Source: Dinoroseobacter sp042096155
GTDB lineage: Bacteria > Pseudomonadota > Alphaproteobacteria > Rhodobacterales > Rhodobacteraceae
Assembly: GCA_042096155.1 (NCBI GenBank)
Contig: JBELMC010000063.1
Location: 1-17,397, forward strand
DNA length: 17,397 nucleotides
Reading direction: 5' to 3'
Numbering within the stretch: the first letter of the stretch is position 1; every line of letters begins with the position of its first letter. Made by a program: the position numbers and the translations under genes. This document shows positions 6,341 through 13,906 of this stretch, in pieces. The notes beneath the pieces are model-generated. The model worked only from the letters and a program-made list of their open reading frames with translations, was not told the DNA's origin and searched no databases.

Positions 6341-7670
6341 TTCCGCGTCGTACAGCATTATCGTTGTCGAAGATGACAAATTGATGCGGCAGTCAATTTC
6401 GGAGTTGTTGGATGCGGCAGGTTGGCGTGTTAAAGCTGTATCGCGCGCCACTAAGATCGCCGAGGCCCTAAAGACCACGGCTCCTGATGTTATTCTATCA
6501 GACGTGCGGATGCCAGGCATGTCGGGGTTAGACCTTTTGAACAGCTTGGACATCAGCGCACCGCCTTTGGTGTTGATGTCAGCGCATGGCGATATCGCGA
6601 TGGCGGTGCAGGCCATGCAAGACGGCGCCTACAGCTTTGTCGAAAAACCTTACGAGCCGCACCGGTTGCTGACCATTTTACGTCACGCAGCTGAACAAAG
6701 CCGGATGCAGCACAGCAACGTTCGGCTCAAAGAACGACTGGCGCGATTGTCAGGTCTGGATCGCGTAATGCTTGGTGAAACGAACGAAATCACTGATCTG
6801 CGCCAAGAGATTATCGACATCGCAGACACGCGCGCGCCGGTCTTGATCCGCGGTGAAACTGGTACCGGCAAGGAGCTCGTCGCCAATGCGCTGCATGATC
6901 TGGCCCCCAATGCGGATGGCCCGTTTCTGGCCCTGAACTGCGCCGCGCTGACCGTGGACACATTCGAAGCCGAAATGTTCGGTCAAGCGGGGGCCGCGCC
7001 CGGTCGGTTTCTCTCTGCCGCTGGCGGCACCGTCTTTCTGGACGAGGTCTGCGCTTGTCCACTGCCCGTGCAGGCTAAACTATTGCGGGTGATTGAAGAC
7101 AAACAGATCCTGCCTGTCGGGGCGACAACGCCTATTCCGGTTGCGTTTCGTGTGGTCTCAGCCACGAATGAAGACCTTGATCAAGCCGTGCGCGATGACC
7201 GCTTGCGGCAAGATCTATTGTTCCGCCTGAACACAATTGTTTTGACAATGCCCCCTTTACGGGCGCGGCGTGGCGATGTGGCGTTGTTGATGACCCATTT
7301 TTTGAGTCAATTCGCAAAGATTTACCAAGTTCCGGCACCTGAGATCACTCAAGACGATCTGGCGGCTCTGTTGTCTCACCACTGGCCTGGCAATGTTCGC
7401 GAACTGCGCGGAGTCGCCGAGCGCCGGGTGATCAGCGAACGTCGTGGCGGTGGCTCAATGATGGAAGCGCTCCGCTCGGATCAACAATTCGAAGAAATGC
7501 CCGATACGCTTCGTGAAGCCGTTGCCGCGTTCGAGCGCGAACTGATCGCCAAAGCGATCCGTGCCCATAACGGTCGGATGGAAGACACGGCAGAAGCTTT
7601 GGGCATCGGACGGCGGACCTTGAACGAAAAAATCGTTAAGCTCGGATTAGAGAAAACTGCCCTTCTTTGA
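6330..7670 (+). CDS. dctD: DctD-family response regulator lacking the GAFTGA motif
   Basis: This 446-residue response regulator is of the NtrC/DctD type. The receiver domain (1-120) has the acidic pair VVEDD, phospho-acceptor Asp58 (SDVRMPG) and Lys106 (VEKPY). The AAA+ domain has Walker A GETGTGKE (175-182), Walker B VFLDEV (235-240), and the R-finger region DLLFRLN. The C-terminus has a Fis-type HTH (DTAEALGIGRRTLNEKI). The loop that normally carries GAFTGA is shortened to FGQAGAAPGRF (217-227), about eight residues shorter than NtrC, so the sigma-54 contact is missing. R. capsulatus NtrC is a known precedent of a GAFTGA-less activator working with sigma-70 polymerase. The start overlaps dctB with AGGTGGGG just upstream; an ATG at 6333 is equally possible. 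It likely controls dctPQM. Confidence 0.9.
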   Translation: MMVDSASYSIIVVEDDKLMRQSISELLDAAGWRVKAVSRATKIAEALKTTAPDVILSDVRMPGMSGLDLLNSLDISAPPLVLMSAHGDIAMAVQAMQDGAYSFVEKPYEPHRLLTILRHAAEQSRMQHSNVRLKERLARLSGLDRVMLGETNEITDLRQEIIDIADTRAPVLIRGETGTGKELVANALHDLAPNADGPFLALNCAALTVDTFEAEMFGQAGAAPGRFLSAAGGTVFLDEVCACPLPVQAKLLRVIEDKQILPVGATTPIPVAFRVVSATNEDLDQAVRDDRLRQDLLFRLNTIVLTMPPLRARRGDVALLMTHFLSQFAKIYQVPAPEITQDDLAALLSHHWPGNVRELRGVAERRVISERRGGGSMMEALRSDQQFEEMPDTLREAVAAFERELIAKAIRAHNGRMEDTAEALGIGRRTLNEKIVKLGLEKTALL

Positions 7671-7789
7671 CAACCTGCGGATTTCCGCAAAACAAGCGTG
7701 ATCAGCCCTGCGGTTTACTTCCTAGCTATATGTCGCAATTGCGCGCAAAGTGGTGCCAGTGAAAATGCATGACTCTGGGAGGACTCAAC
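7671..7789 (+). promoter_or_regulatory. dctP control region with candidate operators
   Basis: Between dctD and dctP lie 119 bp. A perfect 14-bp palindrome, TGCGGA-TT-TCCGCA, is at 7676-7689. A half-copy TGCGGT starts at 7709, exactly 33 bp (about three helical turns) downstream. A second palindrome CGCAATTGCG is at 7734-7743. CTATAT (7726-7731) is a possible -10 with no good -35, as expected of an activated promoter. No sigma-54 site (GG-N10-GC) was found; GTGGTGCC..AATGC at 7750-7767 has the wrong spacing. The first palindrome would be centred about 54 bp upstream of a start near 7737, an activator position. Confidence 0.5.
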
Positions 7790-8800
7790 ATGCTTAACTA
7801 CCTGAAGGGGACCGCAGTCGCGGCCTTGTCATTTGCGTTCGCATCTGAGGCGCTGGCCACCGAATGGAATGTTTCGGTCTGGGGCAAACGTCGGGCGTTC
7901 ACCGAGCACGTGGAAAAGCTGGCGGAACTGGTATCCGAAAAAACTGGCGGCGATTTCACGTTGAATATCAGCTATGGTGGTCTGTCGAAAAACCGTGAAA
8001 ACCTTGATGGGATTTCTATCGGGGCTTTTGAAATGGCCCAGTTCTGTGCGGGCTATCACCGCGACAAGAACCCATCGATCACTGTCCTGGAGCTGCCGTT
8101 CCTTGGCGTGACCTCACTCGAGCAGGAAATCGAGCTGTCGATGGCAGTCTACAACCATCCAGCCGCGATCGCCGATCTGGCGCGGTGGAATGCGACCCTT
8201 CTGATGCCGTCGCCGCTGCCGCAATATAACATTGTCGGTGTGGGCGAAGCGCCGTCCACTCTGGCCGACTTCGAAGGCCTGTCAGTCCGCGCAACCGGGG
8301 GTATCGGGGCGGCGATGGAAACGATCGGCGCTGTCCCGACATCAATGTCAGCCACCGAAGTGCGCCAGGCGATGGACAGCGGTGTTGTCAAAGCGGTCAG
8401 CTTTGCTCCGCATGCACATATGTCCTTTGGCACCATCGAAAACGCCACCTGGTGGACCACGAATCTAAACCCCGGGACTGTGAACTGCCCTGTTGTGGTT
8501 AACTCTGACTCGCTGGCCGATCTGTCAGATGACCATCGTGCGGCTCTGCTCGGTTCGGTCGACGAAGCACTCGCGCATTATGTTGACAACTATAACAATG
8601 CCACCATGAGCGCTTGGGGTCCGGCGCTTGAAGAAAAAGGCATCACGCAGGTGACCTTTGCAGATGCCGAGATTGCCGCGTTCAAAGAGGCTGCCGCAGC
8701 CCCCGCTGCCGCTGCTTGGATCGCGGATAACACAGCACGTGGTTTGCCCGCGCAAGAGTTGTACGACCTTGTAACTGGCAAAATCGCAGCTGCAATGTAG
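7790..8800 (+). CDS. dctP: TRAP transporter substrate-binding protein (DctP family)
   Basis: This is the periplasmic binding protein that captures an organic acid and delivers it to the DctQM membrane complex. The 336-residue precursor has a signal peptide (MLNYLKGTAVAALSFAFASEALA, split: basic start, hydrophobic core, cleavage after ALA at residue 23). The mature part shows TRAP-family features: an NP..D-like early region (KNRENLDGISIGAFEMAQF), LPFLG, GLSVRATGG with Arg167 (the position that usually salt-bridges the substrate carboxylate), and ATEVRQAMDSGVVKAV. GGGAGGA upstream decides the start at 7790; an ATG at 7769 lies before it. The substrate cannot be read from sequence: the DctB/DctD pair suggests a dicarboxylate, but DctP homologues bind many carboxylates. 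An Ala-rich stretch lies near residues 303-312. Confidence 0.9.
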   Translation: MLNYLKGTAVAALSFAFASEALATEWNVSVWGKRRAFTEHVEKLAELVSEKTGGDFTLNISYGGLSKNRENLDGISIGAFEMAQFCAGYHRDKNPSITVLELPFLGVTSLEQEIELSMAVYNHPAAIADLARWNATLLMPSPLPQYNIVGVGEAPSTLADFEGLSVRATGGIGAAMETIGAVPTSMSATEVRQAMDSGVVKAVSFAPHAHMSFGTIENATWWTTNLNPGTVNCPVVVNSDSLADLSDDHRAALLGSVDEALAHYVDNYNNATMSAWGPALEEKGITQVTFADAEIAAFKEAAAAPAAAAWIADNTARGLPAQELYDLVTGKIAAAM

Positions 8801-8807
8801 GCGACTT

Positions 8808-8839
8808 AGCCCCGCGTCGCTTCCGACGCGGGGCTTTTT
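8808..8839 (+). terminator. Hairpin between dctP and dctQ (partial terminator or mRNA stabiliser)
   Basis: A perfect 12-bp GC-rich stem (AGCCCCGCGTCG, 8808-8819, with CGACGCGGGGCT, 8824-8835) has a CTTC loop and a run of five T. It begins 7 bp after the dctP stop and ends 36 bp before dctQ. It looks like a full intrinsic terminator. Since no strong promoter is seen before dctQ, it probably acts partially, raising dctP over dctQM output. Confidence 0.9.
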
Positions 8840-8875
8840 CCTAGCATTGCTCAGACCCAATATCGGAGGCCTGTC

Positions 8876-9508
8876 ATGGCGGGATCAAGCCAAGTGTTGG
8901 TTGATGACAGCACGCTCAGCAAAATTGACCAAGCGCTCTATCATATTGAAAAACCGCTGGCCCTGATCAGTGGTCTTGCGGTGTTTTGTTTGATGGTGCT
9001 CGCCGTTGTCTCGGTCGGAGGCCGCAATTTCTTGGCCCAGCCTTTGCCCGGCTATGTCGATTGGATCGAGCAGGCGATGCCGCTGATCGCGTTCATGGGT
9101 GTTTCATATGTTCAGCGCGATGGTGGCCATGTACGAATGGATATGGTGGTCGGCGCATTGCGGGGCCGGTTGTTGTATTTGGCCGAGTTTATTACCACCC
9201 TAGCCGTGCTGATTTTGATCGTCTTATTGATCTGGGGGACATGGTCTCATTTTACCCGCAGTTTCGATCTTACTGCACCACTCTGGAGCCGTGATAGTTC
9301 GATGGACATCGCATTGCCCATCTGGCCCGCCAAGCTGTTGGCGCCGATTGCATTCAGCGTGTTGGGGCTGCGATTGATGCTTCAGCTCTGGGCCTATGCG
9401 AAGGCATTTTTGACCAACGCCCAAGCCGCCATTGGTGTCCCCCTGGTGGTTGATGCCGCCACACAAGCTGCGCTTGAAGCCGAGCACCTATCGGACAATG
9501 ATACATGA
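8876..9508 (+). CDS. dctQ: TRAP transporter small permease subunit (DctQ)
   Basis: DctQ is the small membrane subunit of a TRAP transporter and pairs with DctM in the inner membrane. The 210-residue product has four predicted membrane segments (about 28-48, 64-80, 100-123, 145-172), the standard DctQ count. It also has a typical loop after segment 2 (VSYVQRDGGHVRMDMV) and the Trp-rich region before segment 4 (DIALPIWPAKLLAP). GGAGG lies about 7 bp before the ATG. The N-terminus (about 27 residues) and the C-terminal tail (about 35 residues, Ala-rich) are somewhat longer than in short DctQ proteins. dctM starts 10 bp after the stop. Confidence 0.92.
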   Translation: MAGSSQVLVDDSTLSKIDQALYHIEKPLALISGLAVFCLMVLAVVSVGGRNFLAQPLPGYVDWIEQAMPLIAFMGVSYVQRDGGHVRMDMVVGALRGRLLYLAEFITTLAVLILIVLLIWGTWSHFTRSFDLTAPLWSRDSSMDIALPIWPAKLLAPIAFSVLGLRLMLQLWAYAKAFLTNAQAAIGVPLVVDAATQAALEAEHLSDNDT

Positions 9509-9518
9509 GGCGACTTCG

Positions 9519-10919
9519 ATGGAACCTATAGAAATCGGGCTATATGTCTCTGCGGGGATGCTGGTTCTGGTTGTGTTGGGAATGCGCGTTGCATTTGCTG
9601 CTGGCCTGGCGGGACTTATCGGTCTGATATGGATTTTCTGGTCCAAGAAAGGCTATGATCCCGATGATCTGTTTTGGGCGATTACGGTGGCCACAAAGAC
9701 CGCGGGCCAGGTGCCGCATTCAAAGATTGCGTCCCAAGCGCTGAGCCTAATTCCAACCTTTATCCTGATTGGCTATCTGGCCTATTACGCAGGTCTGACC
9801 AAAGCCCTCTTCGAGGCCGCGAAACGGTGGTTTGCTTGGGTGCCGGGCGGGCTCGCCGTGTCCACTGTCTTTGCAACGGCAGGCTTTGCCGCTGTGTCTG
9901 GAGCCTCCGTCGCGACCTCGGCTGTTTTTGCCCGGATCGCGATCCCCGAGATGTTGAAGATCGGCTATGATAAGCGCTTTGCCGCAGGCGTTGTGGCGGC
10001 AGGAGGCACGTTGGCCTCGTTGATCCCACCTTCGGCAATCTTGGTAATCTACGCGATCATTGTCGAGCAGGACGTCGGAAAGCTGCTTTTGGCCGGGTTT
10101 ATTCCAGGCGTGTTTTCGGCTTTTGTATATGCGCTGCTGATCATTGGGATGGCCCTGACGATCAAAGGTTTTGGCCCGCCGGTTCGCGGCTTCACCTGGA
10201 AGCAGCGCTTCGTTGCTCTGCCGCCCGCATTGCCGATTGTGCTGGTCGTGCTCACAATTATCTTGTTCGTGTATAACCCATTTGGTGGCGACGCATGGGG
10301 CACCCCCACAGAGGGCGGAGCGATTGGGGCATTCATCGTCTTTTTGGTTGCGCTGGGCCGCGGTATGCGTTGGACCCAGTTAAAAGATGCTTTGCTGGAA
10401 ACCGCAAAGCTCAGCGTGATGATCTTCACTATTATCTGGGGTGTGCTGATCTATGTCCGATTTCTCGGCTTTGCGGAACTTCCCAGCGCGTTTGCGGATT
10501 GGATCACGTCGCTGTCTCTGGCACCGATTTTGATCCTTGTGTGTATCCTGCTGGCCTATGCCGTATTGGGGATGTTCATGGACGCGATTGGCATGCTGCT
10601 GTTAACGCTTCCTGTGGTCTACCCCGCAGTTATGGCTTTAAATGGCGGTGAAACCGTGGCCGCAGCTGACAGTGTCTTTGGAATGAGCGGTCCCATGTGT
10701 GCAATTTGGTTTGGGATCTTAGTGGTCAAAATGGCTGAATTCTGCTTGATCACGCCGCCTATTGGCCTGAACTGCTTCGTGGTGGCGGGCGTGCGCGATG
10801 ATCTGACCGTGCAAGATGTGTTTAAAGGGGTCACACCGTTTTTTATTGCGGATGCGATTACAATCGCATTGCTGGTGGCTTTTCCGGCAATTGTATTGTG
10901 GCTGCCCAGCCAGGTTTGA
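9519..10919 (+). CDS. dctM: TRAP transporter large permease subunit (DctM)
   Basis: DctM is the ion-driven translocation subunit that imports the ligand delivered by DctP, usually with Na+. The 466-residue product is strongly hydrophobic throughout and belongs to the DctM/IT superfamily: GMRVAFAAGLAGL in helix 1, TFILIGYLAYYAGLT, the conserved ATAGFAAVSGASVATSAVF re-entrant region, AAGGTLASLIPPSAILVIYA, and near the end CLITPPIGLNCFVVAG. It is about 40 residues longer than the commonest DctM proteins, with an extra polar stretch near residues 40-70 (KKGYDPDDLFWAIT). The ATG at 9519 follows GAGG by 9 bp; one at 9498 would overlap dctQ. A consensus -35 hexamer overlaps its stop codon and probably serves pnp. 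Confidence 0.93.
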   Translation: MEPIEIGLYVSAGMLVLVVLGMRVAFAAGLAGLIGLIWIFWSKKGYDPDDLFWAITVATKTAGQVPHSKIASQALSLIPTFILIGYLAYYAGLTKALFEAAKRWFAWVPGGLAVSTVFATAGFAAVSGASVATSAVFARIAIPEMLKIGYDKRFAAGVVAAGGTLASLIPPSAILVIYAIIVEQDVGKLLLAGFIPGVFSAFVYALLIIGMALTIKGFGPPVRGFTWKQRFVALPPALPIVLVVLTIILFVYNPFGGDAWGTPTEGGAIGAFIVFLVALGRGMRWTQLKDALLETAKLSVMIFTIIWGVLIYVRFLGFAELPSAFADWITSLSLAPILILVCILLAYAVLGMFMDAIGMLLLTLPVVYPAVMALNGGETVAAADSVFGMSGPMCAIWFGILVVKMAEFCLITPPIGLNCFVVAGVRDDLTVQDVFKGVTPFFIADAITIALLVAFPAIVLWLPSQV

Positions 10920-10947
10920 CACATTTCTACACATCAATTTGCTAAGA
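10916..10947 (+). promoter_or_regulatory. Candidate promoter for pnp
   Basis: A perfect TTGACA (10916-10921) overlaps the dctM stop codon. The -10 region is less clear: TTTGCTAAGA at 10938-10947 contains GCTA, which resembles the GCTANAWC -10 described for alphaproteobacterial housekeeping promoters, but the spacing is on the long side. Transcription starting about 10950-10955 would begin at the first stem of the pnp leader. Confidence 0.45.
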
Positions 10948-10949
10948 GC

Positions 10950-11180
10950 GGGCCGCAGCAGAGGCCACCCAGATGATGCGACGAAACGCATCTGCGGCGC
11001 CCAAGACCGGTTTATGGAAAACAGTTTCCAAAACATCGCAAGTCGTATATCCCCCAGTCTATCTGAGACGTGACGCTCAGACCCCGGCGTTCGCACAAAG
11101 GATAGGGGTCGGTGGCAATGGGGCCACCATTCAAACGGGAGACCCGGAGGGCCGGGAGCGCTCCCTAACAGGACATATAA
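10950..11180 (+). promoter_or_regulatory. Highly structured pnp 5' leader
   Basis: This 231-nt non-coding stretch before pnp holds many perfect inverted repeats: GCCGCAG/CTGCGGC (10952-10958 with 10992-10998) enclosing ATGCG/CGCAT (10976-10980, 10987-10991); TGGAAA/TTTCCA (11015-11030); TCTGAG/CTCAGA (11062-11081); GACCCC/GGGGTC (11080-11110); GGTGGC/GCCACC (11111-11128); CCCGG/CCGGG (11143-11156); and GGGAGCGCTCCC (11154-11165). Several overlap by two or three bases and are mutually exclusive. E. coli pnp is autoregulated through a leader stem cut by RNase III; a similar role is inferred. No T-run follows any stem, so a simple terminator is unlikely. Confidence 0.6.
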
Positions 11181-13316
11181 ATGTTTAACGAAATAAAGAA
11201 ATCCATCGAATGGGGTGAAGACACGCTGACCCTTGAAACCGGTAAGATCGCACGTCAAGCGGATGGTTCGATCATCGCCACCTATGGCGAAACCAGTGTT
11301 ATGGCCAACGTGACATACGCGCGGGCCCAAAAACCAGGCCAAGACTTTTTTCCTCTCACCGTGCACTATAACGAAAAATATTATGCCGCGGGAAAAATTC
11401 CGGGGGGCTTTTTCAAACGTGAGGCGCGCCCAACCGAAAAAGAAACCCTGACCAGCCGTCTTATCGACCGCCCAATCCGCCCATTGTTTGTCGACGGCTT
11501 CAAAAACGAAGTATTGGTCATTTGTACCGTGCTGAGCCACGATCTTGACAACGATCCCGATGTGGTCGCCATGATAGCGGCCTCTGCGGCGTTGACCATT
11601 TCAGGCGTGCCGTTCCAAGGTCCGATCGCGGCCGCGCGCGTTGGTTTTGAGAATGGGGAGTATGTTCTCAACCCAACTGTTGATGATATGCATCAGCTGC
11701 GCAACACGCCGGAGCAGCGTCTCGATTTGGTTGTTGCGGGCACAAAAGACGCGGTCATGATGGTCGAATCCGAAGCCTACGAATTGTCGGAAGCCGAAAT
11801 GCTGGGCGCGGTCAAGTTCGGTCACGAGCAAATGCAGCCGGTTCTTGACCTGATCATTGACATGGCCGAAGACGCTGCAAAAGAGCCGTTCGACTTCCAG
11901 CCAACCGACTATTCTGAGTTGTATGAAAAAGTCAAAGCGGCTGGCGAAGCACAGATGCGTGCCGCCTTCGCGATTTCTGACAAACAAGATCGGACCAAAG
12001 CAATTGCGGCCTCGCGCGATGCTATTTTGGCGGATCTGAGTGACGAAGACCAGATCGACCCAAACTTGGGCGCATGCTTCAAAAAACTTGAAAGCTCGAT
12101 CCTACGCGGCGATGTCGTAAAGAATGGTCGGCGTATAGATGGTCGTAAACTGGATGAGATCCGAGCGATCTCCAGCCAGGTTGGTGTTCTTCCCCGGACC
12201 CATGGCTCAGCTTTGTTCACCCGAGGTGAAACCCAAGGACTGGTCGTGACCACGCTGGGCACCGGCGATGATGAGCAGATGATCGATGCGCTAAACGGCA
12301 CATATCGTTCGAACTTCATGCTGCATTATAACTTTCCGCCTTATTCGGTCGGTGAAGTGGGTCGTTTTGGCTTTACCGGGCGCCGAGAAATCGGCCATGG
12401 CAAGTTGGCTTGGCGCGCGCTTCAGGCCGTTCTGCCTGCGGCCACCGATTTTCCCTATACCATCCGCGTTGTCTCAGAGATCACCGAATCCAACGGGTCA
12501 TCTTCGATGGCATCCGTTTGTGGCGGCTCTTTGTCGATGATGGATGCCGGTGTGCCACTAAAATCCGCAGTCGCTGGTGTCGCCATGGGTCTGATCCTCG
12601 AAGAAGATGGCTCATATGCGGTTCTATCCGATATCTTGGGGGATGAAGATCATCTCGGCGACATGGACTTCAAGGTCGCTGGTACCGAAGCTGGCATTAC
12701 GTCACTGCAGATGGACATCAAGATCGCCGGGATTACGCCTGAGATTATGGAGAAAGCCCTCGATCAGGCAAAATCTGGTCGTCTACATATTCTCAAAGAG
12801 ATGGCAAAAGCGCTGACCGCTGGTCGGACGGAGTTCTCAGAACATGCACCGCGCATCGAGACCATGCAGGTTCCGACCGACAAAATCCGAGAGGTCATCG
12901 GCTCGGGTGGCAAAGTTATCCGCGAAATCGTTGAAACCTCAGGTGCAAAGGTAGACATCAATGACGACGGTGTCATCAAAATTGCATCGTCCAATGGCGA
13001 GTCGATCAAAAAGGCCTATGAGATGATCCATTCGATCGTCGCAGAGCCTGAGCAAGGGAAAATCTACACCGGTACAGTCGTCAAAATCGTCGATTTCGGT
13101 GCGTTCGTAAACTTCTTCGGCAAACGTGACGGATTGGTGCATGTGTCCCAGATCGAAAACCGCCGCCTGAGCCATCCATCGGATGTTCTGAAGGAAGGCC
13201 AGGAAGTGAAAGTGAAACTTCTTGGATTCGATGATCGCGGCAAAGTCCGACTGGCGATGAAGATGGTGAACCAGGAAACCGGTGAAGAGATCACAAAAGA
13301 AGAAAGCGTGGAGTAA
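11181..13316 (+). CDS. pnp: Polyribonucleotide nucleotidyltransferase (PNPase)
   Basis: PNPase degrades RNA 3' to 5' by phosphorolysis, releasing nucleoside diphosphates, and is a core part of the RNA degradosome. The 711-residue protein has the full architecture: first RNase PH-like domain from residue 1 (GKIARQADGS, GKIPGGFFKREARPTEKETL), a helical linker, the second catalytic RNase PH domain (ALFTRGETQGL, GDEDHLGDMDFKVAGT, LQMDIKIAGIT with the catalytic Asp pair), KH domain about 560-600 (VIGSGGKVIREI), and S1 domain about 625-700 (IVDFGAFVNFFGKRDGLVHVS). AGGA lies 8 bp before the ATG. It stands alone behind a structured leader, with a weak terminator after it, and converges on the gene at 13370-13906. 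Confidence 0.98.
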   Translation: MFNEIKKSIEWGEDTLTLETGKIARQADGSIIATYGETSVMANVTYARAQKPGQDFFPLTVHYNEKYYAAGKIPGGFFKREARPTEKETLTSRLIDRPIRPLFVDGFKNEVLVICTVLSHDLDNDPDVVAMIAASAALTISGVPFQGPIAAARVGFENGEYVLNPTVDDMHQLRNTPEQRLDLVVAGTKDAVMMVESEAYELSEAEMLGAVKFGHEQMQPVLDLIIDMAEDAAKEPFDFQPTDYSELYEKVKAAGEAQMRAAFAISDKQDRTKAIAASRDAILADLSDEDQIDPNLGACFKKLESSILRGDVVKNGRRIDGRKLDEIRAISSQVGVLPRTHGSALFTRGETQGLVVTTLGTGDDEQMIDALNGTYRSNFMLHYNFPPYSVGEVGRFGFTGRREIGHGKLAWRALQAVLPAATDFPYTIRVVSEITESNGSSSMASVCGGSLSMMDAGVPLKSAVAGVAMGLILEEDGSYAVLSDILGDEDHLGDMDFKVAGTEAGITSLQMDIKIAGITPEIMEKALDQAKSGRLHILKEMAKALTAGRTEFSEHAPRIETMQVPTDKIREVIGSGGKVIREIVETSGAKVDINDDGVIKIASSNGESIKKAYEMIHSIVAEPEQGKIYTGTVVKIVDFGAFVNFFGKRDGLVHVSQIENRRLSHPSDVLKEGQEVKVKLLGFDDRGKVRLAMKMVNQETGEEITKEESVE

Positions 13317-13342
13317 TCTCTGCTGACCGGATCAAATCTAAC

Positions 13343-13372
13343 AAGCCTTGGTGATCACACTGGGGCTTTTTA
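13343..13372. terminator. Probable terminator after pnp
   Basis: AAGCC (13343-13347) pairs with GGCTT (13364-13368), with an imperfect inner part, followed by five T including the stem bases. It lies 26 bp after the pnp stop and runs into the end of the convergent gene, so it may also slow transcription from the other side. The stem is weak compared with the rpsO one. Confidence 0.55.
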
Positions 13373-13906
13373 TTGATCGAAGGTCATTTCGGCTCTGATG
13401 CGCGCGACGAAGGTTTCGCGATCCTCACCTTTGACACGGATGCCATGTTCTTCGGCCAGCTCCCAGACACCGTATTTGGGCATGCCTGTTGCTTTGCTGA
13501 TCGCCCAAGCACTCAATAAGGCCTGATGTTCCAAATAGCTTTGCGCGCTGACCATATCCAACAACCGACCCAAGCGGCGTCGATCGGCGGGATGGGTATA
13601 GTCGCGACCCAGTTTGTTCAGTAAATCGCCATAGCTGATCGGTTTGGATTTGCGGGCGGCCTTTAACAGCACTTTACGTGTCTTTTTGACTTCGGCTTCG
13701 AATGCAGCCTGCCAATCACGCAGAGATATCGCCGAAACCAGTGTAAGTGTCCCGATACTGACCGGCTGCAGGACACCCCGGCGGAGCATCGAGCGGATCG
13801 CAGGCGGTGTCACACTCATCCAGCGCGCAACAACAGGGATTGGCAGCGCACTTCCAGATGAAAGTTCGGCTTCGCGCAAATACCTATCAAGATTGGCATA
13901 GTGCAT
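13370..13906 (-). CDS. Protein of unknown function with HTH-like N-terminus
   Basis: I do not recognise a named gene. From the ATG at 13906 the product has 178 residues. Residues about 21-65 (IPVVARWMSVTPPAIRSMLRR, then a short beta-like part ending SLRDW) look like a MerR/excisionase-type winged HTH. Residues 70-88 are very basic (KKTRKVLLKAARKSK). The rest (89-158) carries the pattern PISYGDLLNKLG, RRRLGRLLDMVS, LLSAWAISKATGMPKYG and WELAEEHGI, reminiscent of a small conserved domain in uncharacterised bacterial proteins. No membrane segment or signal peptide is seen. AAAGG lies 8 bp before this ATG; an ATG at 13927 is possible. Codon use is like the core genes, so it is probably real. It could be a regulator or nucleic-acid-binding protein. 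Confidence 0.65.
   Translation of the reverse strand: MHYANLDRYLREAELSSGSALPIPVVARWMSVTPPAIRSMLRRGVLQPVSIGTLTLVSAISLRDWQAAFEAEVKKTRKVLLKAARKSKPISYGDLLNKLGRDYTHPADRRRLGRLLDMVSAQSYLEHQALLSAWAISKATGMPKYGVWELAEEHGIRVKGEDRETFVARIRAEMTFDQ

Noticed and set aside
7750..7767. Sigma-54 promoter before dctP (GTGGTGCC..AATGC)
   Set aside because: Spacing between GG and GC is 13 instead of 10 bases, outside what sigma-54 tolerates.
10952..11002. tRNA-like fold at the start of the pnp leader
   Set aside because: The 7-bp outer stem resembles an acceptor stem in length, but there is no T-loop (TTC) or anticodon arm pattern and the enclosed length is too short.
10719..11540. Minus-strand 273-codon frame across dctM, the pnp leader and pnp
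   Set aside because: Lies antisense to two certain genes and has no family-like motif; a long shadow from codon bias.
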